Positions 39,400 to 48,264 of a stretch of DNA of 64,000 nt are shown here, piece by piece (positions within the stretch are counted from its first letter, which is position 1; the number at the start of each line of letters is the position of its first letter). A program made the translations under genes and the position numbers. The notes under the pieces are model-generated. The model made no database searches, had not been told where the DNA came from, and saw only the letters and a list, made by a program, of their open reading frames with translations. The DNA is taken from NCBI GenBank assembly GCA_026710965.1, contig JAPOQB010000272.1, forward strand, positions 18,644 to 82,643. Reading direction: 5' to 3'. The DNA is from Deltaproteobacteria bacterium (lineage in GTDB: Bacteria; Desulfobacterota; Binatia; UBA9968; JAJDTQ01).

Positions 39400-39636
39400 G
39401 TGCCTGCACAGTTCCATTCTGGTGCATCACCGACACCGATCCTCCAAGGCTATCCGGTAATCCTGCGAACGCGAGCGGTGCTGGAGTTGACGGGTCTGTC
39501 GCGTACTTCGTTATGGCGACGAGTACGAACTGGCGAATTCCCGAATTCAGTCCGGCTCGGGGGTCCGAACTCGCGCGCCGTCGGTTGGCTACGCCCGGAT
39601 ATCGAGCGATGGCTGGAGACTCTGTCGAAGACGTAG
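39400..39636 (+). CDS. AlpA-family phage/satellite regulator
   Basis: 78 residues from GTG 39400. ILRTRAVLELTGLSRTSLWR followed by RVRTGEFPNSVRLGGPNSRA and VGWLRPDIERWLETL is the complete AlpA/MerR-like winged-helix signature. AlpA proteins activate excision or integration genes of prophages, satellites and integrative elements. No integrase is nearby now, so it is probably a survivor of a lost element. Confidence 0.85.
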   Translation: MPAQFHSGASPTPILQGYPVILRTRAVLELTGLSRTSLWRRVRTGEFPNSVRLGGPNSRAVGWLRPDIERWLETLSKT

Positions 39637-40003
39637 ACCGCCATCGTGAGCGCACCGGGACTGGAGGGCACCCGCTCCCACACCCTCTTTCAGTCGGACG
39701 CTGTTCGCGCTCAGCCAGGACTCCTTCTCGAGATCAGGAATGACTTGCAGGTCTTGGGCTCGCCGCCGAGGATGCCCACCGCCTGCTCGGCCCAGAGCCC
39801 GGTGACGAGCCAGCGGTGCTGCGCGGGGCGGGCGGCGAGGCGATAGGCCGAGACTACGGGGAGGAGGTTCATCGCCAACGAGCGGCGCCGCCGGCGGCGG
39901 CGGGAGACGCCGCGAAGGCTTCCAGGAACAGGTTTTCATCGAGGCGGTCGAGGTCACGGTGGGCGGTGAGCTGGTCCCGAAAAATCGGGCAGGATGTTAG
40001 AGT
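39637..40003. other. Gap without recognisable gene
   Basis: About 370 bp between the alpA-like gene and the IS3 remnant. Open frames on both strands are Arg/Pro-rich and look like GC-driven shadows. A Gly/Ala-coding GC repeat lies at about 39885-39905. I see no conserved protein. Confidence 0.6.
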
Positions 40004-40033
40004 GTGTTCCAGGCTATGAGGAGGGCCAAAGGA

Positions 40034-40510
40034 ATGGAGACGAAACGACGCCGACTCACAGCCAAGGCAGCTACCGACGCGCTGCGCGGGGAGCGCACGA
40101 TCCAGGCTATCGCAGCCAAGTACCAAGTGCATCCGAACCAAGTCTCAGGGTGGAAGCGGCAAGCGCAGGCGGGTCTTGAGGAAGTGTTCGCCGGCGCCAC
40201 CAGCCGCGGTCAGAAAGACCATGAGACGATCGTGCACGACCTGCACGCCAAGATCCGCGAATTGACCGTGGGGCGCGATTCTTTATCGCGCGGGCTCGGG
40301 AGCTGAGCCGGGCCGAGCGAGTACGGATGATTGACAGCGAGCATCAGCGGTTGAGTGTGAGCCGGCAATGCAGACTGCTCGCCGTGAGCCGTTCGACGGT
40401 GTACTATCGACCGCTCGGGGAGAGCGCGCAGACCCTGGCGTTGATGCGCCGATCGACGAGCTGTACCTGGATTAACCGTTCTACGGCAGCCGTCAGATGA
40501 TGCGCACCTG
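40034..40510 (+). pseudogene. IS3-family transposase remnant (OrfA plus start of OrfB)
   Basis: OrfA (ATG 40034) reads METKRRRLTAKAATDALRGE, then TIQAIAAKYQVHPNQVSGWK, a complete HTH of the IS3 OrfA type, ending at 40306 by frame change. In the next frame ARELSRAERVRMIDSEHQRL, then SVSRQCRLLAVSRSTVYYRP, is the OrfB start. Further on IDELYLD-stop-PFYGSRQMMRT in a third frame shows a nonsense and a frameshift mutation. The DDE core is absent; the element is cut at about 40510 by the next remnant. Confidence 0.85.
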
Positions 40511-40514
40511 GCGG

Positions 40515-40760
40515 CCAATTCCCGCAACGCCGCCACCGGGTTCTGACCGGCGTTGCGCGCCGCCAGGTACCAGCGTTCGATGGTGGCCGTAGGCAAACTG
40601 CGTCGGCTCCCCGCTCACCGGGTGCTTCCAGGTCCGCGCTGCCAGCCGCTTCAGTTCCGCGCGCAGTTGGCCCCGCGCCGGCGGTGCTGCCAGCAACTCT
40701 CCAACCACCGCGAACCGAAAATGTGCCCACCGTTCGTGGACCAGGTTGTGTCGTCTCGCT
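40515..40760 (-). pseudogene. Integrase/transposase N-terminal remnant
   Basis: Minus-strand frames give ERWAHFRFAVVGELLAAPPA, RGQLRAELKRLAARTWKHPV, SGEPTQFA and, after a one-base shift, ATIERWYLAARNAGQNPVAA. This is the N-terminal DNA-binding part of a DDE integrase-like transposase (HTH then ERWYxxAR). The catalytic part is missing because the frame abuts the IS3 remnant. Confidence 0.65.
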
Positions 40761-40902
40761 CATCGGTAACGCCCTCCAGTGCTGTCGAAAGCGTAACCGT
40801 AGCCGCCTGCTCGCTTGTCGCCGCCGGCCAACTTCTGCGGAATGCCCCCACGCCGCAGAAATATTGCTCGCTACGTCACCCCGCTCAACGGTCTCAGGAG
40901 AA

Positions 40903-41473
40903 TCAGCAGGGCCCCCAGTCGCCCCGCCTCGTCACTGGCGAACGCACCAATAACGCACTCGGCAGCGCTGCGGGCGTCATCGGCTGCGCGAACCGCCCCC
41001 GCGCCAACCGCCAATATGGCGTCTGCACGAACTCACTGCGCCACCACCGGCACCAGCGCTCCACCGTGCGCCGGCTCACCCCCACCAGTTCTCGCAGTCG
41101 CCCCACCCGCGTCGGGCTCGCTCCCTGCCGCAGCGCCGCCACCAACACCACGATCAGTCCCAGGTACACCCGCCGTCCCAGGAATCTCAGCGACGCCGGC
41201 GTCACCCGTTTGCGACACCCCTCTTCGGCACAACAGAAACTGAACCGGATATCATACTCGGCTGGTAGCGCCACCCCCGCTGCGCGGCTTGCGCGCGAAC
41301 GCCGCTGTGGGTTTCGGAAGAATTCCGGCCAGAATTTCCGGAACCCGCACGCGCTCGTGCAGCCTCCCGCCACACGCCGGGCAAACCTTGTTCCGGGCGG
41401 CCCTCGCCAGCTCCCGATCCGCCTCCAGCAAACTCGGATGGAACCTTGCGTCTCGCAGCAACTTGTGCCACAA
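40903..41473 (-). pseudogene. Transposon-associated Zn-ribbon/HTH protein, frameshifted
   Basis: A TTG at 41473 lies 7 nt after AAAGGAGG and starts WHKLLRDARFHPSLLEADRE, LARAARNKVCPACGGRLHER (CxxC). After a shift in a GGGGG run near 41275 another frame continues LPAEYDIRFSFCCAEEGCRK, RVTPASLRFLGRRVYLGLIV and an HTH (TRVGRLRELVGVSRRTVERW). It precedes the integrase remnant in the same direction and is probably an accessory gene of that transposon. A duplicated ARKPRSG stretch lies near the frameshift. Confidence 0.55.
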
Positions 41474-41515
41474 AGGAGCCACCTCCTTTCCGTTGTTTCC
41501 ACAGAGAAGGCGGCA

Positions 41516-41558
41516 CCCTCCGGGGCTGCGTTGCAAGCCTCCGGAGGGGCCTTTCTTA
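41516..41558 (+). terminator. Hairpin with T-rich tail in transposon leader
   Basis: CCCTCCGG (41516-41523) pairs with CCGGAGGG (41541-41548), followed on the plus strand by GCCTTTCTTA. It could act as an intrinsic terminator for plus-strand read-through entering the element, or as a transposon-end structure. Confidence 0.35.
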
Positions 41559-41567
41559 TCCCAGCTC

Positions 41568-42106
41568 CTACCGCGCCCAGACTCCCCGCTCAACCACCTC
41601 GAAGTCCGTGCCCATGCTCACCCCCGTTTCGGCCCGGTCATCAAGCGCCGTCACCTCGTAGGCTCCACCTCCACTACTGGCGCCCATCCGATTGCCGATC
41701 CGTCCCGCGCCAGGGCCGCGAACAACGCTTCCTCGTCGGCCAGATAGACTACTTGCGGCATCGTTGCATCCGGCGGCCAAAAGTGCTGGCGGCTCTCAAG
41801 CGCCGCCGTCGCGCCGCCCGCCGTGATGGCGTAGCTGGCGCTGCCGTCGGTGACCACTGCTTCCCTGGTGGCAACCCTGCGTGCCGGCAACAGGACTCCG
41901 TCCGCGTCGGTTATACCGGTCATCTCCAGGAGCCGCGCCTCGCCCGTTGTTCCGGCGTACACTCCCACGCGCGTCGCAGCGGTCAGGTCCTCGTAGCGCG
42001 CGAGCTGGTGCACCTCTGCCGCGCGCATCAGCAGCGACAGGCGAAACCTGATGTGGCCGGAAGTGAAGACTGCGGCCCCGCTGCAAGTAGCCAGATTAAA
42101 TCCCAC
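41568..42106 (-). pseudogene. Family 3 solute-binding protein remnant
   Basis: FTSGHIRFRLSLLMRAAEVH, LARYEDLTAATRVGVYAGTT, GEARLLEMTGITDADGVLLP and PPDATMPQVVYLADEEALFA follow the amino-acid-type extracellular solute-binding fold from its first conserved strand. A frame change near 41665 leads to VTALDDRAETGVS, the last region. Both ends and a central piece are missing; there is no signal peptide. A decayed gene between transposon debris and the defence operon. The 246 bp from 42107 to 42352 hold nothing I recognise. Confidence 0.6.
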
Positions 42107-42352
42107 ACCGGGATGCCCCTACGAAAGACCGACAGGTCGCACCCTCTATGGCTTCGCGCGCCGTCCGCAGATCGGCTTCGAAGCCGAGATGGACATCGAA
42201 TCCCGGCGCGTCAGGAGCACGATCCTCGCTGCAGTTCATCGGTTCGAAGTAGGCGTAGAAGCCCTACTTCAACTCCCTGCCTCGTTAGTGCATGCGCTCG
42301 CCGGATCAGCGACGATCAGGGCACAGCCCACGGCGGCGGATCCTGCTAGCGG

Positions 42353-43450
42353 CTACGTGTCTTGAACAGCGACCAACGCCGCGTTAGTCTCATCAAGCTC
42401 GGCATTGAGCTCCTCCAGACGCGCACGAAGCACAGATCGGTCTGCGGATGGCTTCGGTAATTCGCCCCGCCTTGGCGCGCCTGAGAGTGTCGAGATAATG
42501 ATGTCCCGCTCCGTCTCGAGATCGGAGATACGCGTTCGAAGCGCCCTGGCCTCCGCTGCTCCGTAGATGCGCCGGCGGGCTTGCTCGTCCTCGCGCAGGC
42601 TCTTCTCTATTGCGTCGATACCGGCTCTAGTTTCGGGATGTTGGTCTGCCGCGACCCTCAGAAACTGGGCGAGTTGGTAGATGTGGAACGACTGTCCGGA
42701 GACTTCCCTGAACTCCTCGACAAGCTCTGGCCGTGCGCCTAGCCTCTTACCCCGATAGATCCACCACCAATCTTCCTTGGCGTCGTCGGAAATGAAGACG
42801 ATGGGGCGCTTGTCAGCCTTGGCCTTCGCTAACATATCCTTCCAAATGATCAAATCGCCGAACTTGGCGTGCGGTCCGGCGTCCTTCTTGGTATCCATGT
42901 ATCCTGGCGGGATCTTGTAGGCGTAGCGCTCCTCGCCTTCCTTCCTCAGCGCGTTGAGCCGCTCAGCGGGCCACTTCGCGCCAACGCGACCCTCAAGGAG
43001 GTCCGAGAGGCGTTCGACTGCGTTGGCGATCGCGTCCGCCGGATGACTAGCCTTATCAGCCTGCAGTCGGGCTCGAAAGTCCGTCACGAACCTGTCGAGA
43101 GCAGCCAGTTCCCGTTCCACGTCAATAACAGGATGGGCGCGGAGCTGGCGTAATCGCATCCGCGCTTGGTCGAGCGCGTCCGTGCACTCTTTGACGACTT
43201 GGTCGTACGCGTCCCGCGCGCCGAACTCGACGTCCAGTCGGTTGCGATGGAATTCAAGGCCAACTTGATAGGGAATCCAAATGGAGTCCCTAAAGAGCTC
43301 AAAGAAACATAGTAGCTGTTCACGTATAATTTCGGGATGGCGGAGACAGTGGAGCAAAATATTGGCGTCCGGAACGAAAATGGCGTCGTTCCACATCGCC
43401 GAAAGCTGTTCGGGCTTCCACCTGTACCATCCAATGAATTGTTGTCTCAT
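42353..43450 (-). CDS. PIN-like domain nuclease, last gene of Vsr-Dcm-MORC operon
   Basis: 365 residues from ATG 43450; a TTG at 43474 would overlap the upstream gene. FVPDANILLHCL (about residue 25) gives the first PIN aspartate, DLIIWKDML and FISDDAKEDWWWIYRGK later acids; WIPYQVGLEFHRNR is typical of PIN_8/DUF4935-like proteins. The middle and C-terminus are charged and helical, likely coiled coil (residues about 90-150 and 300-360). PIN-fold enzymes are metal-dependent RNases or DNases. Position 7 bp after the 175-residue gene suggests it is an effector of this system. Confidence 0.85.
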   Translation of the reverse strand: MRQQFIGWYRWKPEQLSAMWNDAIFVPDANILLHCLRHPEIIREQLLCFFELFRDSIWIPYQVGLEFHRNRLDVEFGARDAYDQVVKECTDALDQARMRLRQLRAHPVIDVERELAALDRFVTDFRARLQADKASHPADAIANAVERLSDLLEGRVGAKWPAERLNALRKEGEERYAYKIPPGYMDTKKDAGPHAKFGDLIIWKDMLAKAKADKRPIVFISDDAKEDWWWIYRGKRLGARPELVEEFREVSGQSFHIYQLAQFLRVAADQHPETRAGIDAIEKSLREDEQARRRIYGAAEARALRTRISDLETERDIIISTLSGAPRRGELPKPSADRSVLRARLEELNAELDETNAALVAVQDT

Positions 43451-43457
43451 CGCAACG

Positions 43458-43985
43458 CTATTCGATCCAGACAAGTCTTTGGATTCCGAGGCGCTCGGCA
43501 GCGTTCCGGATGAGCTCGCGTTGATGCGCCTCGGCGGTCCTCCCCGACTCGATCAGCACCGTGCCGAATGCTTGAGCGTTGGGGTGCTGGTGTGCTCGTT
43601 CGAATACGGCCATGAGTATCGATTTCCAGTCGCGACTGTTCCCCCAGCAGACAATCCTACCGTCCAGAAGCCGCCGACCATGCGGCTTGATATAACTTGC
43701 AGACGTTTGGCCTGTGTCGGGTATCGACAGCGAGCGCCAGACGTCGCTCTCATGAAGTGATAGCCGCGATCTTTCGTACGGCTTAACAAGGGAGTCCTTG
43801 ATGTACACCCGCACCTTTCTAGGGTCCATGAAGTGGGCGAGACGGCCGCCGATTTCTGGATCCCGCGTCCAGAGCTCGTAGTGCTTAGCCCGTTCGACGT
43901 CAGGCAGCTTCGACCATCCGAGAGAATCTGCTTTGTTCCACAACCAGGCATTTACTTCGTCACGAATGTTGTCGGGAACCATCAT
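43458..43985 (-). CDS. Unrecognised 175-residue protein of the Vsr-Dcm-MORC operon
   Basis: ATG 43985 overlaps the helicase stop as ATGA, so translation is coupled. The sequence is mixed alpha/beta with several W and H (AWLWNKADSLGWSKLPDVER, HYELWTRDPEIGGRLAHFMD, GNSRDWKSILMAVFERAHQH, AHQRELIRNAAERLGIQRLV). No catalytic motif is evident. Its conserved place between the helicase and PIN-like genes suggests an adaptor or regulator of the complex. I cannot name a family. Confidence 0.75.
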   Translation of the reverse strand: MMVPDNIRDEVNAWLWNKADSLGWSKLPDVERAKHYELWTRDPEIGGRLAHFMDPRKVRVYIKDSLVKPYERSRLSLHESDVWRSLSIPDTGQTSASYIKPHGRRLLDGRIVCWGNSRDWKSILMAVFERAHQHPNAQAFGTVLIESGRTAEAHQRELIRNAAERLGIQRLVWIE

Positions 43986-45661
43986 TGGACTGCGCCTCTG
44001 TTGTGGGGCATCGGGAAATCGAACTCAGGAAGTTCGAGCTGGGGGTCTCCTTCGCGGGTGAACAGATCGGCCTGGTCCCGCAACCAATCGAGCATAAAGC
44101 TACCGGCACCCTCGTCTCGGAAACCTACTACACCGGGTAGCCGGAGCCTCTCGATGTTACCACGAGAAGCCGTTTCAAGCTGGATGACCTCCGCGACGCG
44201 GCGAAGGTCACTCACAAAGTCCAGAACAACCACCTTGTCCTTGTTGGGAGCCACGCGGAGGCCTCGGCCGAGCTGCTGGACGAAGATCCGACGACTATGT
44301 GTGACCCGCATGAACACGATCATATCTACGTCGGGGACGTCGACGCCCTCATTGAACAAGTCCCGAGTGGTTACGATATCCAAACACCCCTTTCGGAAGG
44401 AGGCCATCGTTTGATCGCGTTCTCGCGCATCCATGTCGCTGGTGATCGACTCGGCCCGGAAACCGAAGAGCCTCAGCGTACCGGCGAAGCTCTTCGCATG
44501 CGCAATGGACGAACAGAAGGCGATAGCGGCGCGCCGCTTGTCTCTGTCGAAGGCGTCTCGAACCGACCTCGCGGCCTCCTCGTCGCGAGTTGGAAGCAGA
44601 AGCCGTCTGTTCAATTGGGAGATAGAGTAGCTGTAGCGGGACCGGGATCTAACGAATTCCCAATCTATGTTATCGGCGAGCAGGCGATAGTCTGCCTCGC
44701 AAAGAAAGCCACGCTGGAGCCCTTCCGCAATACCAATCTTGATCACCGGCGGGCCCAGGAGATGGTCGATGTCGTACCGGTCTCCGCGCCATGGGGTCGC
44801 TGTGACCCCGCCGATCATCGCGCCGGACATGTGCTCGGTGACACGTTTGACCGTCTCCGAGCCTACGTGGTGTGCCTCGTCGATGAAGACCGCACCAAAT
44901 TGAGGAATCTCGTCGATGCGGGAAGCCGCGCTTTGTACCGTGGCGAACGTAATACCGTCCCAATACGTTGGCGACTCGCCGCCAATCAACCGATGAGTTG
45001 ATATCCACTTGGGAATCTGGTCCCAGAACGCACGGTGGAGTTGGTCGACGAGTTCCCTCGTACCGGCGAGCACAAGTGCACGACCGTGGGGGACGGCTTC
45101 GTCGCGGAACATCTGGGCGAGTGATTCCGCGAGGACGACAGTCTTGCCGAGGCCCGTGGCAAGGACGACTTGGCCGCGGCCCGTCTCACGGAGCGCGGCA
45201 ACGAAGTTGGCGACGGACTCCTCCTGGTAGTCCCTGAGCTGGCGGCGCGACGGCGCGTACTCGGGACTGCGCGTAGCGATAGCCAACAGCGTTGCGGGTT
45301 GCAGCGTCTCGATTTCGATTCCCAGAGCACGCCAGCGCTTGATCGCGTCTCGAGTGCCGGGACCGACAGGCCGGGACGAAGCGACGAGAATGCGGTCGGC
45401 GCGGTAGAACCGGGCAGCCGCGCCAACCTCGTGAATCGCGGAGGGAGGCGGATAGCCTGCCGATGTGAACTTGCATTGGATGACCCACAGTTGACCCTTC
45501 TTCACACCCAGGACGTCGGCCCCGCGGTCTCCCGAACCGCCCACGAGGCGCACATCATCAAAGCCGTTGCAGACGAGCAGCCGCGCCACGTCGCGTTCGA
45601 AGGCCTGCCACGGACCTCTTAAGAGCCGGCGGCCGTCGAAAAAGGATCCCTGGCATTTCAT
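43982..45661 (-). CDS. Mrr-like nuclease fused to SF2 helicase
   Basis: 559 residues from ATG 45661, overlapping the GHKL gene stop as ATGA. Residues 15-100 are a restriction-endonuclease-like domain: FERDVARLLVCNGF, GGSGDRGADVLGVKKGQLWV, IQCKF (D...QxK, Mrr type). Then an SF2 (SSL2/ERCC3-like) helicase: ATGLGKT (Walker A), DEAHH (motif II), TATPW (III), FNEGVDVPD (V) and QLGRGLR (VI). It would translocate on DNA and cut it, in concert with the GHKL ATPase. It resembles helicases in prokaryotic MORC neighbourhoods and DUF3427-type defence helicases. Confidence 0.93.
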   Translation of the reverse strand: MKCQGSFFDGRRLLRGPWQAFERDVARLLVCNGFDDVRLVGGSGDRGADVLGVKKGQLWVIQCKFTSAGYPPPSAIHEVGAAARFYRADRILVASSRPVGPGTRDAIKRWRALGIEIETLQPATLLAIATRSPEYAPSRRQLRDYQEESVANFVAALRETGRGQVVLATGLGKTVVLAESLAQMFRDEAVPHGRALVLAGTRELVDQLHRAFWDQIPKWISTHRLIGGESPTYWDGITFATVQSAASRIDEIPQFGAVFIDEAHHVGSETVKRVTEHMSGAMIGGVTATPWRGDRYDIDHLLGPPVIKIGIAEGLQRGFLCEADYRLLADNIDWEFVRSRSRYSYSISQLNRRLLLPTRDEEAARSVRDAFDRDKRRAAIAFCSSIAHAKSFAGTLRLFGFRAESITSDMDARERDQTMASFRKGCLDIVTTRDLFNEGVDVPDVDMIVFMRVTHSRRIFVQQLGRGLRVAPNKDKVVVLDFVSDLRRVAEVIQLETASRGNIERLRLPGVVGFRDEGAGSFMLDWLRDQADLFTREGDPQLELPEFDFPMPHNRGAVQ

Positions 45662-47967
45662 TCGGCCAAATCGGACCTCAAAAGACGCAGGGAGCAAGCG
45701 GCGCGGATGATCGTATCGCGGCTCGTGCCATCGAGGTCCGCAGGCGTATGATTGGCAAGCCAGACTGCGTCGCCGAAGTAGGCGTCGTAGCGGGAGAGGA
45801 CTCCTGCCTTGGCATCTTCGGTGACCTCGGACGCGCCGTAGTCAAGCGCCTCGTAAGGATCTTCCCAATACTTACCGTCAAGGAAAAGTTCGGGATGGCG
45901 TGAGAATAGTCCTCTCAAAGACCGGAAGTCGGCATATGCCCAGAAACGTCCGTCAGAGATGGCCTTGGTGTGGTCTGGTACGTGGCGATTGGCCATCCGC
46001 TGAGCGACGGCGTTTCTTTCAGCGTCGGTGAGTTCGGCATAGAGATCGTCTCCCTGCGTCGGCGCGAGGAGGTTGGGTACGGCACGAGCGATTTCGTCGA
46101 GGACTGTGGTCGCGAACGCGATGATCTCCTGCGGGTCGAGGCGGCTATCGATGCAGTACTGTCGGCGAAAGTCCGCAAGAACTCGTGCGAGGGTTACATC
46201 CTCGGCTTGCCCCTTAAGGAAGTCGACCGTCCTGTGGGAGAGTTCCGTCAACAGCGCGTCAAGCGGCGTCATAGTGGTGGAACGGAAAATATCGTTATCC
46301 AGATCCACTAGGAACGCATACGTGCGTGTGGCGACGTCGTCCAGATGAAACGCCCATGGGGCACCTGCAACGAGATCGGGATCGGTGGGTTCAACCGCGA
46401 AGGCTTGGGTCTCGTACTCGACGCGAAATGTCGAGTGCGCGTACCTCCTGGTCAATTCGTGCAACGCGCGCCTCGGCGGCGGTGCTGATTCTGGTCCGTC
46501 TGTGTCGTCGTCGTCCGCAGGGTCTCCGCCGAGGGCGTCTACGAAGTCGTCCGGTATGTCGGACGGATCGCCCCGGTCGTCGGTCTGGCCTAGAACCTCT
46601 CTATCCTGTTCCACAATGAGATCCCACCAACGCTGATCGTCCAAGAACTCCGGATCGTCACTCGCGAAAGCGTCGGCCATCTGTTGCGCGCGCTCGTTGT
46701 CCTTGACCACCAGCACCCTTGACCACAATCCGTTCTTGCCTTGCGGGCTGGAGCGCCGAAACGCTTGGAAGAGCCGAAAGAGAGGGCTTTGGTTGCCTTC
46801 ATAGCCTCGTTGCCTAGCTGCGACCGGGCGAAGCGGACCGTCTCCGCGGACTATCCGCACCATTTCGCTCCATGACGGGTCGTCACGCTCAAAGCGGTCC
46901 TTAGTGTAGCTGACTCTGCAATGGTCGATGTGAATCTCCCCAACAAACCGACCCCGGTTACGTGGATCGTCGATGGGATACTCAACCTCCGTCGTGTTGC
47001 CGTCGCTCCAGACGAACAATTCCTTGTTCGCGATCTCGATCTTTCGTCCGTTCCGAATGAAGTCGATGCCGTACTCAGTGTTGTGCAGGTATCTCTGGAG
47101 GCCAACCCAGCCACAGATACGTCTCGGCGTCTCTTGGACGTTGCAGCTTGAACTAGCTGTCGGACAGGACTCTTCGTCGGTCGTGAGTGTGCGCATGCAG
47201 TGAGTGCAGTAGCGTCGAGCAGCGAGAGACACGTCGATCTCCTGAACAGGATCGACGGTGGTACCATCCGGTAGCTTGACGGACCGTGACGCGCGCCACA
47301 AGCAAGGGCGCTGCGGTGCGACACTCTGGCCGTTGAAAGTGAGCCGAATGGTACCGGCATCCGAACCGAAGAGCAGCGCAGAGTACGTGCGCGCCAAGTG
47401 CTTGCGGATCGTCGTACGGTTGTTCGAGCGAGCGAGGTATGCACGTTGGTCTGGCTTTAGGCGAGATACCACGACCTCGGTTCCGTGATCGCCGTGGTTC
47501 GGTTTCGGGCGGGTCCGCCTTGGCACTCTGAAGTTCCGGGTCGCTCGCAGTTCGTCGAGATCTATGCGAACACCGACCTCCTCCGGATCTCCGGCACGGG
47601 AAGTAAAGACCTCCGTCACCAGGCCGAGACGCGCTGTAGCGATGTTGAATCCCATCCCGAATAACCCGAGGTTGGTCAGTGGATCGTTGCCGGACCATCC
47701 CGCCTTAACGGCATTTTCGAGTGTCTCGAGCGACATACCCGGCCCGTTGTCTTTGACCGTAACTCGCGCGGCTTCTCTGTCGGCGCTCGGGACGGCAACG
47801 GAGATTTCGGCGTGCTCTATGGTGCTTTCGCTCCGGGACGCGTGCAGAAACCCATCAATGGAGTTGTCTATAAGCTCGGCGAGACAACGCCACTGGTGGA
47901 GGTCGATCTCGCCCAACATCTGAAGGACCCTTGGGTCGGGGGTTAGGTCTAGTTCGTCGCGTGGCAT
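45658..47967 (-). CDS. MORC-like GHKL ATPase with Cys cluster
   Basis: 769 residues from ATG 47967 (MPRDELDLTPDPRVLQMLGE); upstream in-frame codons to 48129 are low-complexity and unlikely. GHKL motifs: ELIDNSIDGF (N-box), VKDNGPGMS (G1), GLFGMGFNIATARLG (G2) and GTEVVVSRL (G3). A four-Cys insertion CTHCMRTL...CPTASSSC near residue 250 probably binds zinc. An acidic linker (DALGGDPADDDDTDGPE, about 470) precedes a helical C-terminal domain. Such prokaryotic MORC proteins are linked to restriction-modification systems and may form ATP-dependent DNA clamps. Confidence 0.9.
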   Translation of the reverse strand: MPRDELDLTPDPRVLQMLGEIDLHQWRCLAELIDNSIDGFLHASRSESTIEHAEISVAVPSADREAARVTVKDNGPGMSLETLENAVKAGWSGNDPLTNLGLFGMGFNIATARLGLVTEVFTSRAGDPEEVGVRIDLDELRATRNFRVPRRTRPKPNHGDHGTEVVVSRLKPDQRAYLARSNNRTTIRKHLARTYSALLFGSDAGTIRLTFNGQSVAPQRPCLWRASRSVKLPDGTTVDPVQEIDVSLAARRYCTHCMRTLTTDEESCPTASSSCNVQETPRRICGWVGLQRYLHNTEYGIDFIRNGRKIEIANKELFVWSDGNTTEVEYPIDDPRNRGRFVGEIHIDHCRVSYTKDRFERDDPSWSEMVRIVRGDGPLRPVAARQRGYEGNQSPLFRLFQAFRRSSPQGKNGLWSRVLVVKDNERAQQMADAFASDDPEFLDDQRWWDLIVEQDREVLGQTDDRGDPSDIPDDFVDALGGDPADDDDTDGPESAPPPRRALHELTRRYAHSTFRVEYETQAFAVEPTDPDLVAGAPWAFHLDDVATRTYAFLVDLDNDIFRSTTMTPLDALLTELSHRTVDFLKGQAEDVTLARVLADFRRQYCIDSRLDPQEIIAFATTVLDEIARAVPNLLAPTQGDDLYAELTDAERNAVAQRMANRHVPDHTKAISDGRFWAYADFRSLRGLFSRHPELFLDGKYWEDPYEALDYGASEVTEDAKAGVLSRYDAYFGDAVWLANHTPADLDGTSRDTIIRAACSLRLLRSDLAE

Positions 47968-48177
47968 GGTATCGTACCGGATCGTGGTCCGGGCTCTGGT
48001 TGTGGGTGGGGAATGTGGTTTGACATGAAGTCTCCGTCTGGTCTGCGAAGTCTGCATCGCGCCACGGCATCTCTGCTTGGTTGGCGCACTTGTGTTCGTT
48101 CGGTGTCGGTCTGAACCAGGGTGCCCCACATCCCAAAGGGAAAGGGCATTGGACAGAATGGTGGTATTCTCGCAATG

Positions 48178-48220
48178 TGTTCCAAATTTTTAAGTGGAGC
48201 TTCGTCTCCTTGTTCCAAAT
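48178..48220. repeat. Paired 10-bp direct repeat in the gap before the MORC-like gene
   Basis: TGTTCCAAAT occurs at 48178-48187 and 48211-48220, 33 bp (about three helical turns) apart, inside the 297-bp non-coding gap 47968-48264 between dcm and the GHKL gene. This AT-richer gap is the only sizeable break in the operon and may hold an internal promoter with operator sites. Confidence 0.5.
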
Positions 48221-48264
48221 GGGGTTTGAACAGCCCAACGAGGCTCGTAACTTGTCTGAGGATC

